From Symbiodinium sp. CCMP2592 (Eukaryota; Sar; Dinophyceae; Suessiales; Symbiodiniaceae): a DNA stretch of 64,000 nt. Location of the stretch: NCBI GenBank assembly GCA_905221615.1, contig CAJNDT010006195.1:258501-322500 (forward strand). Reading direction: 5' to 3'. Within the stretch, counting starts at the first letter, position 1. The number at the start of each line of letters is the position of its first letter. The notes under the pieces were generated by a model. The model was not told the DNA's origin. It did no database searches and was given only the letters and a program-made list of their open reading frames with translations. A program made the position numbers and the translations under genes. Of this stretch, positions 1 through 9,576 are shown one piece after another.

Positions 1-178
1 TCCAACTCCAGCTCCATGAGAACAGCCGGCATCATAAAGTTTCACCGGCCTTTCTTAGGAGTGTAGTACTCAAAGCTGGCGGCTAAACTGGTCCCACCGA
101 TGACTTTACCTGATCGCACGCATCATGTGCAAACACATCTAGGGAGCATGTGAGCATGTTTCAGAGCAAGCGACCTAC

Positions 179-328
179 GTCGTCGCATTCTTGGAAGCCA
201 ATAAGGTCAAACGGGCCGTTCTGCTGTATTCGCGCGAACAACTTCTGGAATCCCTTCCCATCTTTATTTTGCGGGCAGTTCCCGTACTCGTCCGACACGC
301 ACCACCAATACAAGTTGTAGGTGACCAC
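179..328 (-). CDS. Exon of an endonuclease/exonuclease/phosphatase (EEP, DNase I-like) fold protein
   Basis: This 50-codon exon starts VVTYNLYWW and ends FDLIGFQECDD. That is the usual first strand of the EEP superfamily (an N in the first strand, then a DLIGFQE segment whose Glu binds the catalytic metal). An AG acceptor precedes 328 and a GT donor lies at 177-178, and 150 nt keeps the phase. The rest of the catalytic domain, including the C-terminal GDxN and SDH motifs, would lie downstream on the minus strand beyond position 1, so the gene is cut by the window edge. Earlier exons may lie in 345-600 and 1290-1560, but I cannot prove them. The substrate is open: secreted nuclease, sphingomyelinase-like and inositol phosphatase-like proteins share this start. 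Confidence 0.68.
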
Positions 329-2401
329 CTTACACACGCTCAAATCACAGGCAACCCGGGCAATCATCAGAAACGACACACATGCCCACTGCCCCGGGCT
401 TGCAGCCTGAGGCTGCGACAACCAGGGGCTGCCCGCCAGCACTGATGGACGTGTTCACTGCTGTCTCAAAGGATTGGTTGGATATCTCACTTTGGACAAT
501 CCGCACCAACCCACACAGCCACAGTAAGTAACTTCCCTTCATGGCGAGTCCGGGCTGCTTGAGGCAAATCACTGCGCGATGCAAAACATGCATGGACAAG
601 CTGCTGACACTGCCAGACTCAGCGAAATGATGTACACAAACTACAGTACCTGCATTCCAAGAATCGACAAAACAGGCAGCTTACTCGGCCCTTGCTTTAG
701 ACATCTGCCAACCGAAGCACCGTCCGTCGGAAATGGATTGGGAAGCCGCGAAGGCCACACGGAAAATGGCCTGCAATACACAGCCAACTGCACAAACAAC
801 ATTGGGAGATCCACTTCGTGGATCCCAACATTGGTCCTGGCAACCCTTCCTCCACCACCTCACTGCCCGCCAGGAGCACCTTCGGTGCCACATCCACTGG
901 GGCCGTGCCCATCAGAAACATCGCCTCCAGTGCCGGCCCCACCGGTATCCTGCACCTCGCCCTGGTCGAGATTGGTCTCCCCAATGCAATTCGGGAGGTT
1001 GGTCTCCTGATGAAAATCAAAATAGACGAGCATTGCCTGGTATGGCCTCGGCCTGCACAAGATATCAAAAACAGCATCACTTCGGGTGTGGAGCGTCACA
1101 AGACTGCGAAGGGGCATCTATTTATTCCCGAGACCGGCATAACCCTCATGCGTTGCTGCACGAGTTCCTAGTACGAGGAGTGCCGCCACAAGCACCGCTG
1201 CCACTGGTGCAACAACCACACCATGGTCGCAGCTCGTAGCTGTTATTGTAACCCTGCTACTCAATCCCATGATCTTCCCAGTATACCAAAGTACTACCAG
1301 CGCGAAGTTTCCTTCATCAGCACAGACTCGTTCATCAGCTCCTGGTTCGACACGGGTTGGCCGATCCTTGGCTGTTTAGACCGGCTGTCGACTCCACACA
1401 AGTGGGCCCGTCGCGCAGACTCCTGCAACTTCACTACTCCACGGAGAGTTGCGCGCTTTTCGATTGATGCATCGGCGGGCACGGCGCTGTTGAGGACGGC
1501 AGATTGACTAGTGCTTGCAGTAGATCCGGCGTGCAAAGTAGAGCTTCGCTTGACATGCAACATGCGTCAACGCAACAAGATACTGGTGCTTTGCTTCCGC
1601 TCCTGATTCATACACGGTACATGGAAATGTCAGAGAACACCCGCTAAAAAAGTAGCATCCGTGGCTGCTTTAATCGTCTGTGACCGAGAGAAGGAGACGT
1701 GCACGAGGTCGTACAGGGAGCCAAGGCCGCAACTTCGACTGCAAACGTCTGGCTTCTGGCTTTGTGTGGAAAACTTGCGTGCTGAGTTGAAAGGCGACCC
1801 GTCTTTGTGTGGCCAAGGTATAGCACGCTTCGGTAAATTCTTGAAAGGCACAAGCTGTGGCATGTAGTAACACTGCAGATGTATCGATGCGGATCATATA
1901 AGACGTCTTGTAAGGTCTCGATTTGACACGTGACGTTGTAGAACGCTGACTGGGAAGTATGCACGAACCCCATAGAGCATAGCACCGTGCACAACGAGGA
2001 AAAGAAACGAGGCAAAAACCTTCTCTGCTGCTGACTAAAGCTGAGTATCACCACCTGGCATGGAAGCACCGCCACATCTGACACAGCGGCTGGATTCAGG
2101 CCAGCCTGATCCAAAGGGAAAGAAACTCAGTATCCAAGCATGCCTGCTCTTTCAACGGCATCCTCCATCATGCACACATTTGATGGGGTAAGCTTGTTAG
2201 AATTAGGAAAGGTTTCGGAGATGTGGTAAGAGAATGAACTCGTGGGGTGGTACCACAGAGTCCTGTCCTTGAACGACCATGAGGCATGGTCAGAACGTGA
2301 AACACTACACAACTAAGCAAAAAGCGTTTGTACAACTGCACAAGAATAACTACGACTACAACGTCAAGCCACTCACACTCACAGTTGTCCAGCACAAGCG
2401 T
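329..2401. other. No proven gene; possible minus-strand exons of the EEP gene
   Basis: Several minus-strand frames stay open here. The best is 1294-1563, a Ser/Ala/Gln-rich stretch containing KRATLRGVVKLQESARR, which could be an upstream exon of the EEP gene. I see no domain, no repeat and no RNA gene. The part at 2120-2401 follows the LINE stop codon and may hold its 3' untranslated region, but I see no clear poly-A tail. Confidence 0.3.
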
Positions 2402-4978
2402 TCACATTTCACACGCTTCAGCGGCTTGGCACACGCTAGCGACAAAGGACACGTTGTTGGCAATTTCACGAGCACGATTGGTGACGGCGGAGGTGCAGAA
2501 CAGCGTCGACAAACTCAACGTTCGCCCCGATCTGGCTCGAGAACGCCACCTTTCTCGCAAGGCTTGGTGCGCTGAGCAATGAAGGAGAGCATGTGCAAGA
2601 GTGTCTGAGTGACCAGCACAAAACCGACAAGGTCTGGCTGCAATGCTTTGATGGCGAGCGCTTCGCCCATCACAGAAGGGGTGATGCCCACAACGAGCTA
2701 ACCCCCAGTAGCGAGCATGTGCAGGAGACACGTGCCGGCCATAAACCACTGGGTGCAAGCCGAGGTGCGGCTGCCACTGTGCATAATCGTGCAGAGTTTC
2801 AATGCCGCGGACTGCAGCGGAGTACCACGCATTGGAATGCGAAACTAACACGGTACGCACATGGCGCAACCAGCGTCGAACCACTGATTGGCTAGCACCA
2901 CGTCCTACACTCCAAGTTTCTGGATGAGAAACACCGAGCGGAATCAGCTCATTTTGGAGACTATGAACCCAAGAACCGGGACATTCAGAGGCAATACGCG
3001 CAACCTCTGCGGCTATACATCTGCCTGGGATGGAGAGTAGGCGTGCCCATAACCCCGCAGCACTAAGTAAGTGGGAGAAATGGGCATCAAACCAACCAAG
3101 CTGACCCTGAACGGCCGCAGTTGGGGCACCACGCGGCCACATCAGCAAGCGGCGTCCCCATTGGAATAAACGAGTGTTCACACGCTGTAGCTGACGGTCC
3201 TCGGCAACAAATTCCAATCCGAAGAAAACGGAAGGACGCACATACGCATTGAAAACCTGATTACAAAAACTCAGCGGCAAATCTTGGGAATTCGATTGTG
3301 TCCACGACATGCAAGCAGCAACTCTCTGCTCACCGCGGGATAACACATGGTTGACATGATCACTCCAACGCTGACGATCATGAAGCACAACCCCTAAATA
3401 TGTATAATTACGAACAATTGGCAAGGGCTGCTGACCGATGTGGAAATGCAGCGAAGTAAGATTAGGGGGCCTCCGGCCAAAACACATCACTGCACTTTTG
3501 TTTGGGCCAGTGCCGAAACAAAATCTCCAAGCTCTAGCCCACGCAGCCGCTGCATTTAAAGCTCTCTGCAAGTCTGCTTGGTTTTCACTGAGAATTACAA
3601 TGTCATCAGCATACAACAAAATTTTGACACACAACGTGCTGGAGCTGGATACGCGGCACGACGCTCCGCGACAGGCACGCTTGATTGCAGATGCCAAACC
3701 ATTTATTAGAACGTTGAAGAGGAAACCGCTAAGGACGGCTCCCTGGCCGATGCCCTCATCAACGTCCCAATCGTTAGAAAGCAAAGAAGACACACGGACG
3801 GCTGCAGTCCGATCAGAAAGTAGATCATCAAAAAGGTGCCATTCACCTCCCTGAACACCGGCGCGGAAGAGACGCAGCAAGGCACCGTCACGCCAGGCAA
3901 CATCAAAAGCCTTGCGGATGTCAAGGAAGGCGCAAAATGTGGTTGAGTTTCCTCTCATGCGGAGGGTTTCGATCAAAGAGTACACTTGCAAGTCGGATCC
4001 CCACCGAAATCCAGCTTGACACTCATCAAGTGACGGATCGATCATGGGATGAATACGGTTCAACAGTAATTTTTCCAAAATTTTTGCAAAGCAACACGTC
4101 AACGTTATAGGACGGTAATCATCACGTGTCTGGCTGTTCGTACATTTTGCAAGAGGAGCTACGATTCCGTGTTTCCAAATGGACGGGACACATGCAAAGA
4201 TTCGACACAATTCCAGAAACTGCAAGATCACATCCGTCCACCACGGAAGGTCGACACGGAAAGCTTCATACGGAATGTTATCAACACCAGGTGCCTTGCC
4301 TGAGGCACAACCGGCCAACACGGTTTGCAATTCATGGAGCGAGAAAGGATCCCCGGAGTTACCAGGCAGCAATAAGGAAAGTCTGAGCTCACGAATGCGT
4401 CTGACACGACGCTGCACACGAGCATACTGGCGATGGTCGAACCCTGCGGGATTCTGCAAACTAACATGCCTGAAATGCTCACGCCAGTCATTTAGACAAG
4501 CTTGTTGCACACTGGGGTTGGAAGAAGAACTTGGACACAGATCTCGTGCAACACGAGCGGTGTTTCGAAGAAAGCGACGTCGAACTTTACGGGCAGCAGC
4601 ACGGGGACAACGTGTTGTCAGAACCTCAAGGTCCTGCAACCAAGACGACCAAAACGACTGCTTGGCCGCACGAACTACACGATGGAAGTTATTCCTAGCG
4701 ACTCTGAAGGTAGTCTGGCTTTGGGCACTGGGATTGCGACGACGTTCACGCCAAGCGGCATTGCGGGCAAGCAAAGCGTTCATGCACGCATCATTCCACC
4801 AAGACGGTTGTTGCTTGCGGGGGTCCTCTCCTGATTGAGAGTAAAGCGAACCATCAGCATGCCACAACATGTGCAGAAGCTGATCATAAAGATCATCCAA
4901 GCGTTTGCGCAACTCAGTTTTTGGAAGCAGCGGTGGGTCATAATTTGAGGCTGTTGCGTAATCAACAATTTTCGCCAA
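2402..4978 (-). CDS. LINE reverse transcriptase
   Basis: This uninterrupted frame of about 858 residues carries the reverse transcriptase blocks in order: KAPGVDNIPYEAF (about 235), DDYRPITLTCCFAKILEKLL (about 295), DECQAGFRWGSD, AFLDIRKAFDVAWRDGALL (the first catalytic Asp), IGQGAVLSGFLFNVLINGLA and LLYADDIVI (the catalytic Asp pair). The usual GVPQGSVLSP turn is IGQGAVLSG. A C-terminal Cys/His-rich part (CRFCAGHSDTLAHALLHC) resembles the C-x2-C-H-C knuckle of many LINEs. It copies element RNA into DNA at a nicked target. The frame opens at a TTG only because a frameshift separates it from the endonuclease; it is probably the second half of one ORF. Confidence 0.93.
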   Translation of the reverse strand: MAKIVDYATASNYDPPLLPKTELRKRLDDLYDQLLHMLWHADGSLYSQSGEDPRKQQPSWWNDACMNALLARNAAWRERRRNPSAQSQTTFRVARNNFHRVVRAAKQSFWSSWLQDLEVLTTRCPRAAARKVRRRFLRNTARVARDLCPSSSSNPSVQQACLNDWREHFRHVSLQNPAGFDHRQYARVQRRVRRIRELRLSLLLPGNSGDPFSLHELQTVLAGCASGKAPGVDNIPYEAFRVDLPWWTDVILQFLELCRIFACVPSIWKHGIVAPLAKCTNSQTRDDYRPITLTCCFAKILEKLLLNRIHPMIDPSLDECQAGFRWGSDLQVYSLIETLRMRGNSTTFCAFLDIRKAFDVAWRDGALLRLFRAGVQGGEWHLFDDLLSDRTAAVRVSSLLSNDWDVDEGIGQGAVLSGFLFNVLINGLASAIKRACRGASCRVSSSSTLCVKILLYADDIVILSENQADLQRALNAAAAWARAWRFCFGTGPNKSAVMCFGRRPPNLTSLHFHIGQQPLPIVRNYTYLGVVLHDRQRWSDHVNHVLSRGEQRVAACMSWTQSNSQDLPLSFCNQVFNAYVRPSVFFGLEFVAEDRQLQRVNTRLFQWGRRLLMWPRGAPTAAVQGQLGWFDAHFSHLLSAAGLWARLLSIPGRCIAAEVARIASECPGSWVHSLQNELIPLGVSHPETWSVGRGASQSVVRRWLRHVRTVLVSHSNAWYSAAVRGIETLHDYAQWQPHLGLHPVVYGRHVSPAHARYWGLARCGHHPFCDGRSARHQSIAARPCRFCAGHSDTLAHALLHCSAHQALRERWRSRARSGRTLSLSTLFCTSAVTNRAREIANNVSFVASVCQAAEACEM

Positions 4979-5679
4979 TCACGGACGTGTACGGTAGGCG
5001 GCGGTTTGCACTGGACAATGCTTGCTTGCTTATGCAATGTTATCATTAAGGCAAAATGGTCACTACCCAGCAATGGGCAGCAAATCCGACGATCCTCACA
5101 TTGACAATGCGTGCCATTATGAACTTCGACATGATGCACAACACCAGGAGATGCAAACACTAAATCTAGGGCGGCGCCATGCCGATGGGTCGGAACTTCT
5201 ACTTGGTTTTGAATTTCCAAGTTGAACGTATCAAGGAGTAGCCGGATCAACTCCAAACAACTGCGGTCAGCGTTTCGGGGAGGGTGCGAGTTAATGAGAC
5301 CCGGGAACCAAACATTAGAATCACCAGCAATGACGAGGAGAACCCCTGGCAAAGCACGAACTACATCAGCAACAGAGGCAAACAATCTTTGCCAGAAGTC
5401 TGTACGCACGGACTCCTGACAACCAACATGCGGTGCGTAAAACGAAGCGAATGCAATGCTAGGAGATGTGTCTCCTTCGCTCAAAAGCCTCCACTGGATG
5501 TCGGTTTGGTCACGAATACACTGGATGGGCGAAAGACGAAACGAGGCGTCCTGACGATGCAGGAAACCAACATCTCGTCCACGAGAGCCACTAGGCCCGT
5601 CAAACAGGTAAGGCTGATCTTCAGGTAAAGTTGTGTCAGCCGGGCAAAAAGGCTCTTCAATGAACTTAGATGCTCCTCT
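4780..5679 (-). CDS. LINE APE-type endonuclease, N-terminally incomplete
   Basis: The frame is open from 5679 to 4780. It reads GRDVGFLHRQDASFRL, then IAFASFYAPH, VLLVIAGDSNVW (GDSN, the GDFN-type catalytic motif), GAALDLVFAS and LGSDHFALMITL (SDH, the catalytic His). These are the middle and C-terminal blocks of the exonuclease-endonuclease-phosphatase fold used by LINEs to nick their target. After about 4975 the frame turns to nonsense while the reverse transcriptase frame takes over. The switch is at a run of four A (minus strand, about 4968-4971); one more A there would join both frames. The N-terminal catalytic Glu is absent. Confidence 0.87.
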   Translation of the reverse strand, partial: RGASKFIEEPFCPADTTLPEDQPYLFDGPSGSRGRDVGFLHRQDASFRLSPIQCIRDQTDIQWRLLSEGDTSPSIAFASFYAPHVGCQESVRTDFWQRLFASVADVVRALPGVLLVIAGDSNVWFPGLINSHPPRNADRSCLELIRLLLDTFNLEIQNQVEVPTHRHGAALDLVFASPGVVHHVEVHNGTHCQCEDRRICCPLLGSDHFALMITLHKQASIVQCKPPPTVHVRDWRKLLITQQPQIMTHRCFQKLSCANAWMIFMISFCTCCGMLMVRFTLNQERTPASNNRLGGMMRA

Positions 5680-6630
5680 TCAAACGGACTAGACATTGAG
5701 GAACTCAAAGAACACCTATACTAGCGGGCCAGCACATGGAATATGAAAAAAACAAATGAGATGGAATATGGTTTTGATAATTTTCAAAACCTTTTTTTTC
5801 AATTCCAAATATTCTAAAACCGGGTCGCTTGGAATATGACAAAAAACCATCAGATAGAATACAAAATATATGAAATGCATACATAAAAACACAGATATCA
5901 AATCATGAAACCATAAACATATGCGTTTGGTGTGAAGATGCTTCAGCTGTCGCATCGAAACGTGGTTGAGGCAAGTATGCCTTGGTTCCTGCGGCACGGG
6001 GCCTGCACTTGGAATATTAGCATTGAACAACATATGCTATGAATAGAGTAAGTAAACAAACATGAACGACATGTACATCAAGCAAACATTGCTTTCAACG
6101 CAATATATTTCTCCACGTATGTTCCGGGCAATGATATCGTGGCACCTTCATTGTGGAGCATGCACTTGGAATATGGATATACGTATATGAAATCATGGGC
6201 TGTTAAGGGGGGGGGGGGGGAGGGGCCCTCCCCTCGGTTCTTTTCCCAGGGGGTCAGGCAGGTGTCCAAGTTCTTTTCTGGGTGTGGGTTCGCCATATCT
6301 CTTGTAAAGGGGTTCCCCCCCCCAGGTTCTTTTTCGAGGCTGCTACGTGGGGTTACCCTACCTTACTGCGGGTGCTTAAGGGTGAGTAGATTATGCTAGT
6401 GGGTGCTTCATGACACTTAGGAAGCACCGGAGACTGCATGAGCCGGTGGTGGCTCGCGGGACAAGCTGGCTCACGCAGTCCGTCGACTTTTTAGACGCCA
6501 CAGCCGCCTAGACGGGTAGTGGTCTTGGTCTTCGTGCTGGTGTTGTTGCTTCGGCTGCTCCTCTGCACTGCACGACAACGACGACAGCAACGACAATGCG
6601 CAAGTAGTGCTAGTACCTATCGCCAGCTGA

Positions 6631-6781
6631 TAGCAGCTGCAGCAGCAGCTGCAGCAGCAACAGCAGCAGCAGCAGATCGCAGCAGCAGCAGCAGCAGCAG
6701 CAGCACCAGCAGCAGCAGCAGCACCACCACCAGCAGCAGCAGCAGCACCACCACCACCACCACCACCACCACCACCACCAG
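6631..6781 (+). repeat. CAG then CAC trinucleotide tract
   Basis: About 150 bases of CAG repeats with few interruptions pass into a CAC/CCA tract. It lies within the inverted-repeat element. Neighbouring C-runs and a recurring AGGTTCTTTTT-like stretch (about 6318 and 6920) frame it on both sides, so this middle block may itself be nested. Confidence 0.9.
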
Positions 6782-6988
6782 CTACAACAAAAGAACCCGG
6801 GGAGGGGTACCCCCCCACCTGATAAAGAACTTGAAAAAGAACCCAGAGGGGGGAACCCCCCCCCCCCCGAAACACCTAAAAGAACTTGAAAAGCACGTTC
6901 TTTAAGGTACCCCCCCTCCCTCAGGTTCTTTTTAAGGGGCCCCCGATTATATGAACCATTTGTCTATATACGTATGCATATGCCTCTA

Positions 6989-7031
6989 TCGCGCGCGCGC
7001 CAGCGCGCGCGCGCGCGCGCGCGCGCGCGCG
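6989..7031. repeat. Alternating CG tract (possible Z-DNA)
   Basis: Forty-three bases of almost pure alternating C and G, broken once by CCAG. It is embedded in the inverted-repeat element next to a GC-rich segment (7032-7175) unlike the AT-rich rest of the element. Confidence 0.9.
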
Positions 7032-8161
7032 TTGCTGGAGACCGAGACCTTCGGCCCTATGGAGCGAAGCGCCTGCTTCTCGGACCTAGACTCGGGCCTA
7101 GTAAGGGCAGCCACGTTCGGCTGCCGCCCGACGCTCCCTTTAAAGAGTCGCCGCGAGGAGTGCACGTCGAAACGTTTTTTTTTTAATTCTTACATGTAAA
7201 ATACACAGTTTCAGCGAAGTTGACTTTCGAACAGCATCGTGTTCTCCAGCAAACTAAGCTCCTTGGAGCTGTCTCCAAGCTTTCTCTATATACTCTTGTA
7301 CGCTCTAAAGCACTAAGTCCTTGTTGAAACTGGAAAAGCTTGCTAACAAGGCAAATCGACGCCAAACTTGGAAAAAAGCTAAAATCAGGCAAGTCAGATT
7401 TGAAAGGATAGCAAGGTCGCCGAAAATCAAGTTCACAATATATCCTTCGCCGATTGAACAGGACCCTGAAACAAAAAATCTCAACCCCTAGAGCATGCAG
7501 CCCGCACTTGGAATATGGGCTAAGTACTACTGCGATTACACAAAAGTCAAGCATTCACATTCAGTGCGGACAGAAGTTTGAAACTTAACATGTTCAGAGC
7601 TCAAACACACACAATCGCTATGATGCCAAATGCCTTGGTATGTGCTTCTAGACAAGTCTAGTGGAACTAGCTGAACAATCCGACCCCCTAGGGCACGGAG
7701 CATACACTTGGAATATGGTATAAGTGATTTGACAAACAAAAACAACTCAGCGGTCATATTCAGCGCGCACAAGTTGTGAACTCAAGAAATCTGAATAAAT
7801 GAAAACATCTCTCAAACCTTGATTTTTACAATGGATTTCTATTGTTTGGCTGTGTGTTCTATTAATTCTTACTCGGTATATTCCAAAAGAATCCGAACCC
7901 TTACAGTATGCAAGCCACACTTGGAATATTAGTATATGTGTTGATTCAAGTAAACATATATCAAAAGTCACTCAAACCTTGTTTTTTACAGTAGATTCTC
8001 AATGTTTGCTTGTGTTCTATGAAGTTTTGCTCGATATATTCCAAGAAAGGGTTGTTTAGAATACAGTTTTCGCGCGGCGAACGAAAACCGTCAGATGGAA
8101 TAAATCAAAATTTTGATTCCTAAAAAAGGAACCATATTCCATGTGCTGGCCCGCTAGTATA

Positions 8162-8624
8162 CGTGCGCCTACGTCCTCTAGACGCCACACACTCTCCAGA
8201 GGTCTCCCGGCCTGGAGACTCGAGTCGGCTTCGGCCTTCTCCTTCTGCTCCTGTTGGTCGGAGTCCTCCCCTTCGTACTCCTGGATCTTGAGATATACGA
8301 GGAAGCCTCAAAGAGATTGCAGTGCGAAAAGAGTCAGGAGTATTTTTTATCTAAGTAAGGGGATGCTCAGGTGGGCAAGCGAGCTTTGAGTCAGCAGTGT
8401 GTATTTTTACACGGAGACTTGGGGCAATCATTCACCTCGGCCAGGACATCTAATTCAAACATCAAACGTGGAGATTGCACCACTCAACTCGAACAATTGA
8501 ATATTGTAAAAACCACATGGAGGCTTGGAGAAGGAAGAACAGCATGGAATCCAAAAATTGGATGGACGAGGATTACAGGGGATGCTACTACTACAGTGGC
8601 CAGCAATCGGATGTAATGCATTGC
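8162..8624. other. No gene seen
   Basis: The stretch after the right terminal repeat holds only short frames. It may contain the 3' untranslated region of the minus-strand membrane protein gene that ends at 8625. I see no LINE continuation here. Confidence 0.5.
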
Positions 8625-9576
8625 CTAACTGTCCAGGTACCCCATGGTGGTATACCACGGACCTTTGAACCTTCGAGCTCGAACACCCCCGCGCGGGACA
8701 CCATTCCAACAACTTGCTAGCTTTGTGGCTGCGGAGCCTTTGCAGTCGAGGTCATCAAGGGCATCATCGACATGTCTCGAAATTGTGGGGATTAGGCGAT
8801 CGTTTGTCCATCCATCAGCAACCCTGTACAACAAGACCCTCGCCTTGGATTCACCCGAACTTGTGAGCCATGAACCAATGGGCTTAAGCCCGAAATCCGG
8901 GGCACAACAGCAGACGAAGAGGGCAATGGCACCTAAAATGATGCCGATAATGGCGCCAGCTTCGAGACCTCCGTTTCAGCAGCAATGCTTGGGGATGGGG
9001 ATGGGCTTGGGATGGGAATGGAATGAAACGTTAAGGTTTTTCCTGAAAGTCAAAGGAAACAAAACAAGTTGGAATGGCTTTTGGAGCAACTGACTTGGAC
9101 AGCCAACCTGCCAAGGGCCATCCATGCATTTACCCGAAAGCAAAAAATCACAGAAATCATGTGCTTGCCAAGACGCCACAGTCCCCAGGACCGCAGCACT
9201 CCAGGAACGACGCAGACAAGAACTCATCACAATTATCCACCGTCCCCATGCAGGACTCATCTACGCACTGCAGGCAAGCATGGCAACGTTCTTCAGAAGA
9301 CATCAGGTTGCCACAAGCACTACGCATCTCCCCTTCGGATGCTAGGCGGCACTCTCCCCGGTCATTCGGGTCATTGAACACGCCGTAGCGGCGTCGGCTT
9401 CCCGCCGTCAGCATCACAAACGTGCCGTACGCATACGCAGTCTGAAAGGAGGATCGGCTGGTCGCACCACCTCCGCCTCCTGACCCTGACCGCGATCCTG
9501 TCCCTGATGTCCCACCTTTTGCATCAGCTTGCAGGAGAATCATTGCCAGCACAGCGGCTACATGAGAGCATGTCAT
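8625..9576 (-). CDS. Secreted Cys-rich / type I membrane protein, two exons
   Basis: Exon 1 (9576-9177) starts at ATG with a good signal peptide (MTCSHVAAVLAMILLQADA). A Gly/Ser linker and a Cys-rich ectodomain follow (CHACLQCVDESCMGTV, then FLECCGPGDC). A GC donor at 9175-9176 joins in phase to exon 2 (8968-8625), which codes one membrane helix (AGAIIGIILGAIALFVCCC) and a tail of about 90 residues ending in TAA/TGA at 8625. The spliced protein has about 247 residues: signal peptide, ectodomain, single helix, cytosolic tail. If exon 1 were not spliced it would stop after 139 residues without the helix. I do not recognise the ectodomain family. No function is proposed beyond a cell-surface or secretory-pathway location. 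Confidence 0.65.

Larger units (their letters stand above)
2402..5716 (-). mobile_element. Non-LTR retrotransposon (LINE), nearly intact, 5' end missing
   Basis: On the minus strand an APE-type endonuclease frame (from 5679) is followed by a long reverse transcriptase frame (to 2402), the standard order of LINE ORF2. The endonuclease lacks its first part (the N and QE motifs), so the copy is 5'-truncated or interrupted exactly where the inverted-repeat element starts at 5717. The 2.5-kb reverse transcriptase frame has no stop, so the insertion looks recent. A decayed endonuclease relative lies at 16980-17545. Clade is not settled; no terminal RNase H is evident. Confidence 0.9.
5717..8161. 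mobile_element. 2.4-kb non-autonomous DNA element with perfect terminal inverted repeats
   Basis: The 29 bases at 5717-5745 (starting TATACTAGCGGGCCAGCACA) reappear as an exact reverse complement at 8133-8161. Depending on how TATA is split, this is a 25-bp terminal inverted repeat with a 4-bp TATA duplication, or 27 bp with TA. No transposase frame exists inside. The interior is AT-rich at both ends and carries many copies of a GGAATAT-type motif (listed under findings), C/G homopolymer runs, a CAG/CAC tract and a CG tract. It sits where the LINE endonuclease breaks off, so it may have inserted into the LINE; I could not find the missing LINE part after 8161. Superfamily unknown. Confidence 0.8.

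Noticed and set aside
6471..6905. Plus- and minus-strand frames coding poly-Ser/Thr and poly-Gly/Ala
   Set aside because: Artefacts of the CAG/CAC tract inside the inverted-repeat element; flanks show no protein-like sequence.
5711..8170. Bacterial insertion sequence with transposase
   Set aside because: Perfect inverted ends exist, but no transposase frame is inside, and composition and host genes are eukaryotic.
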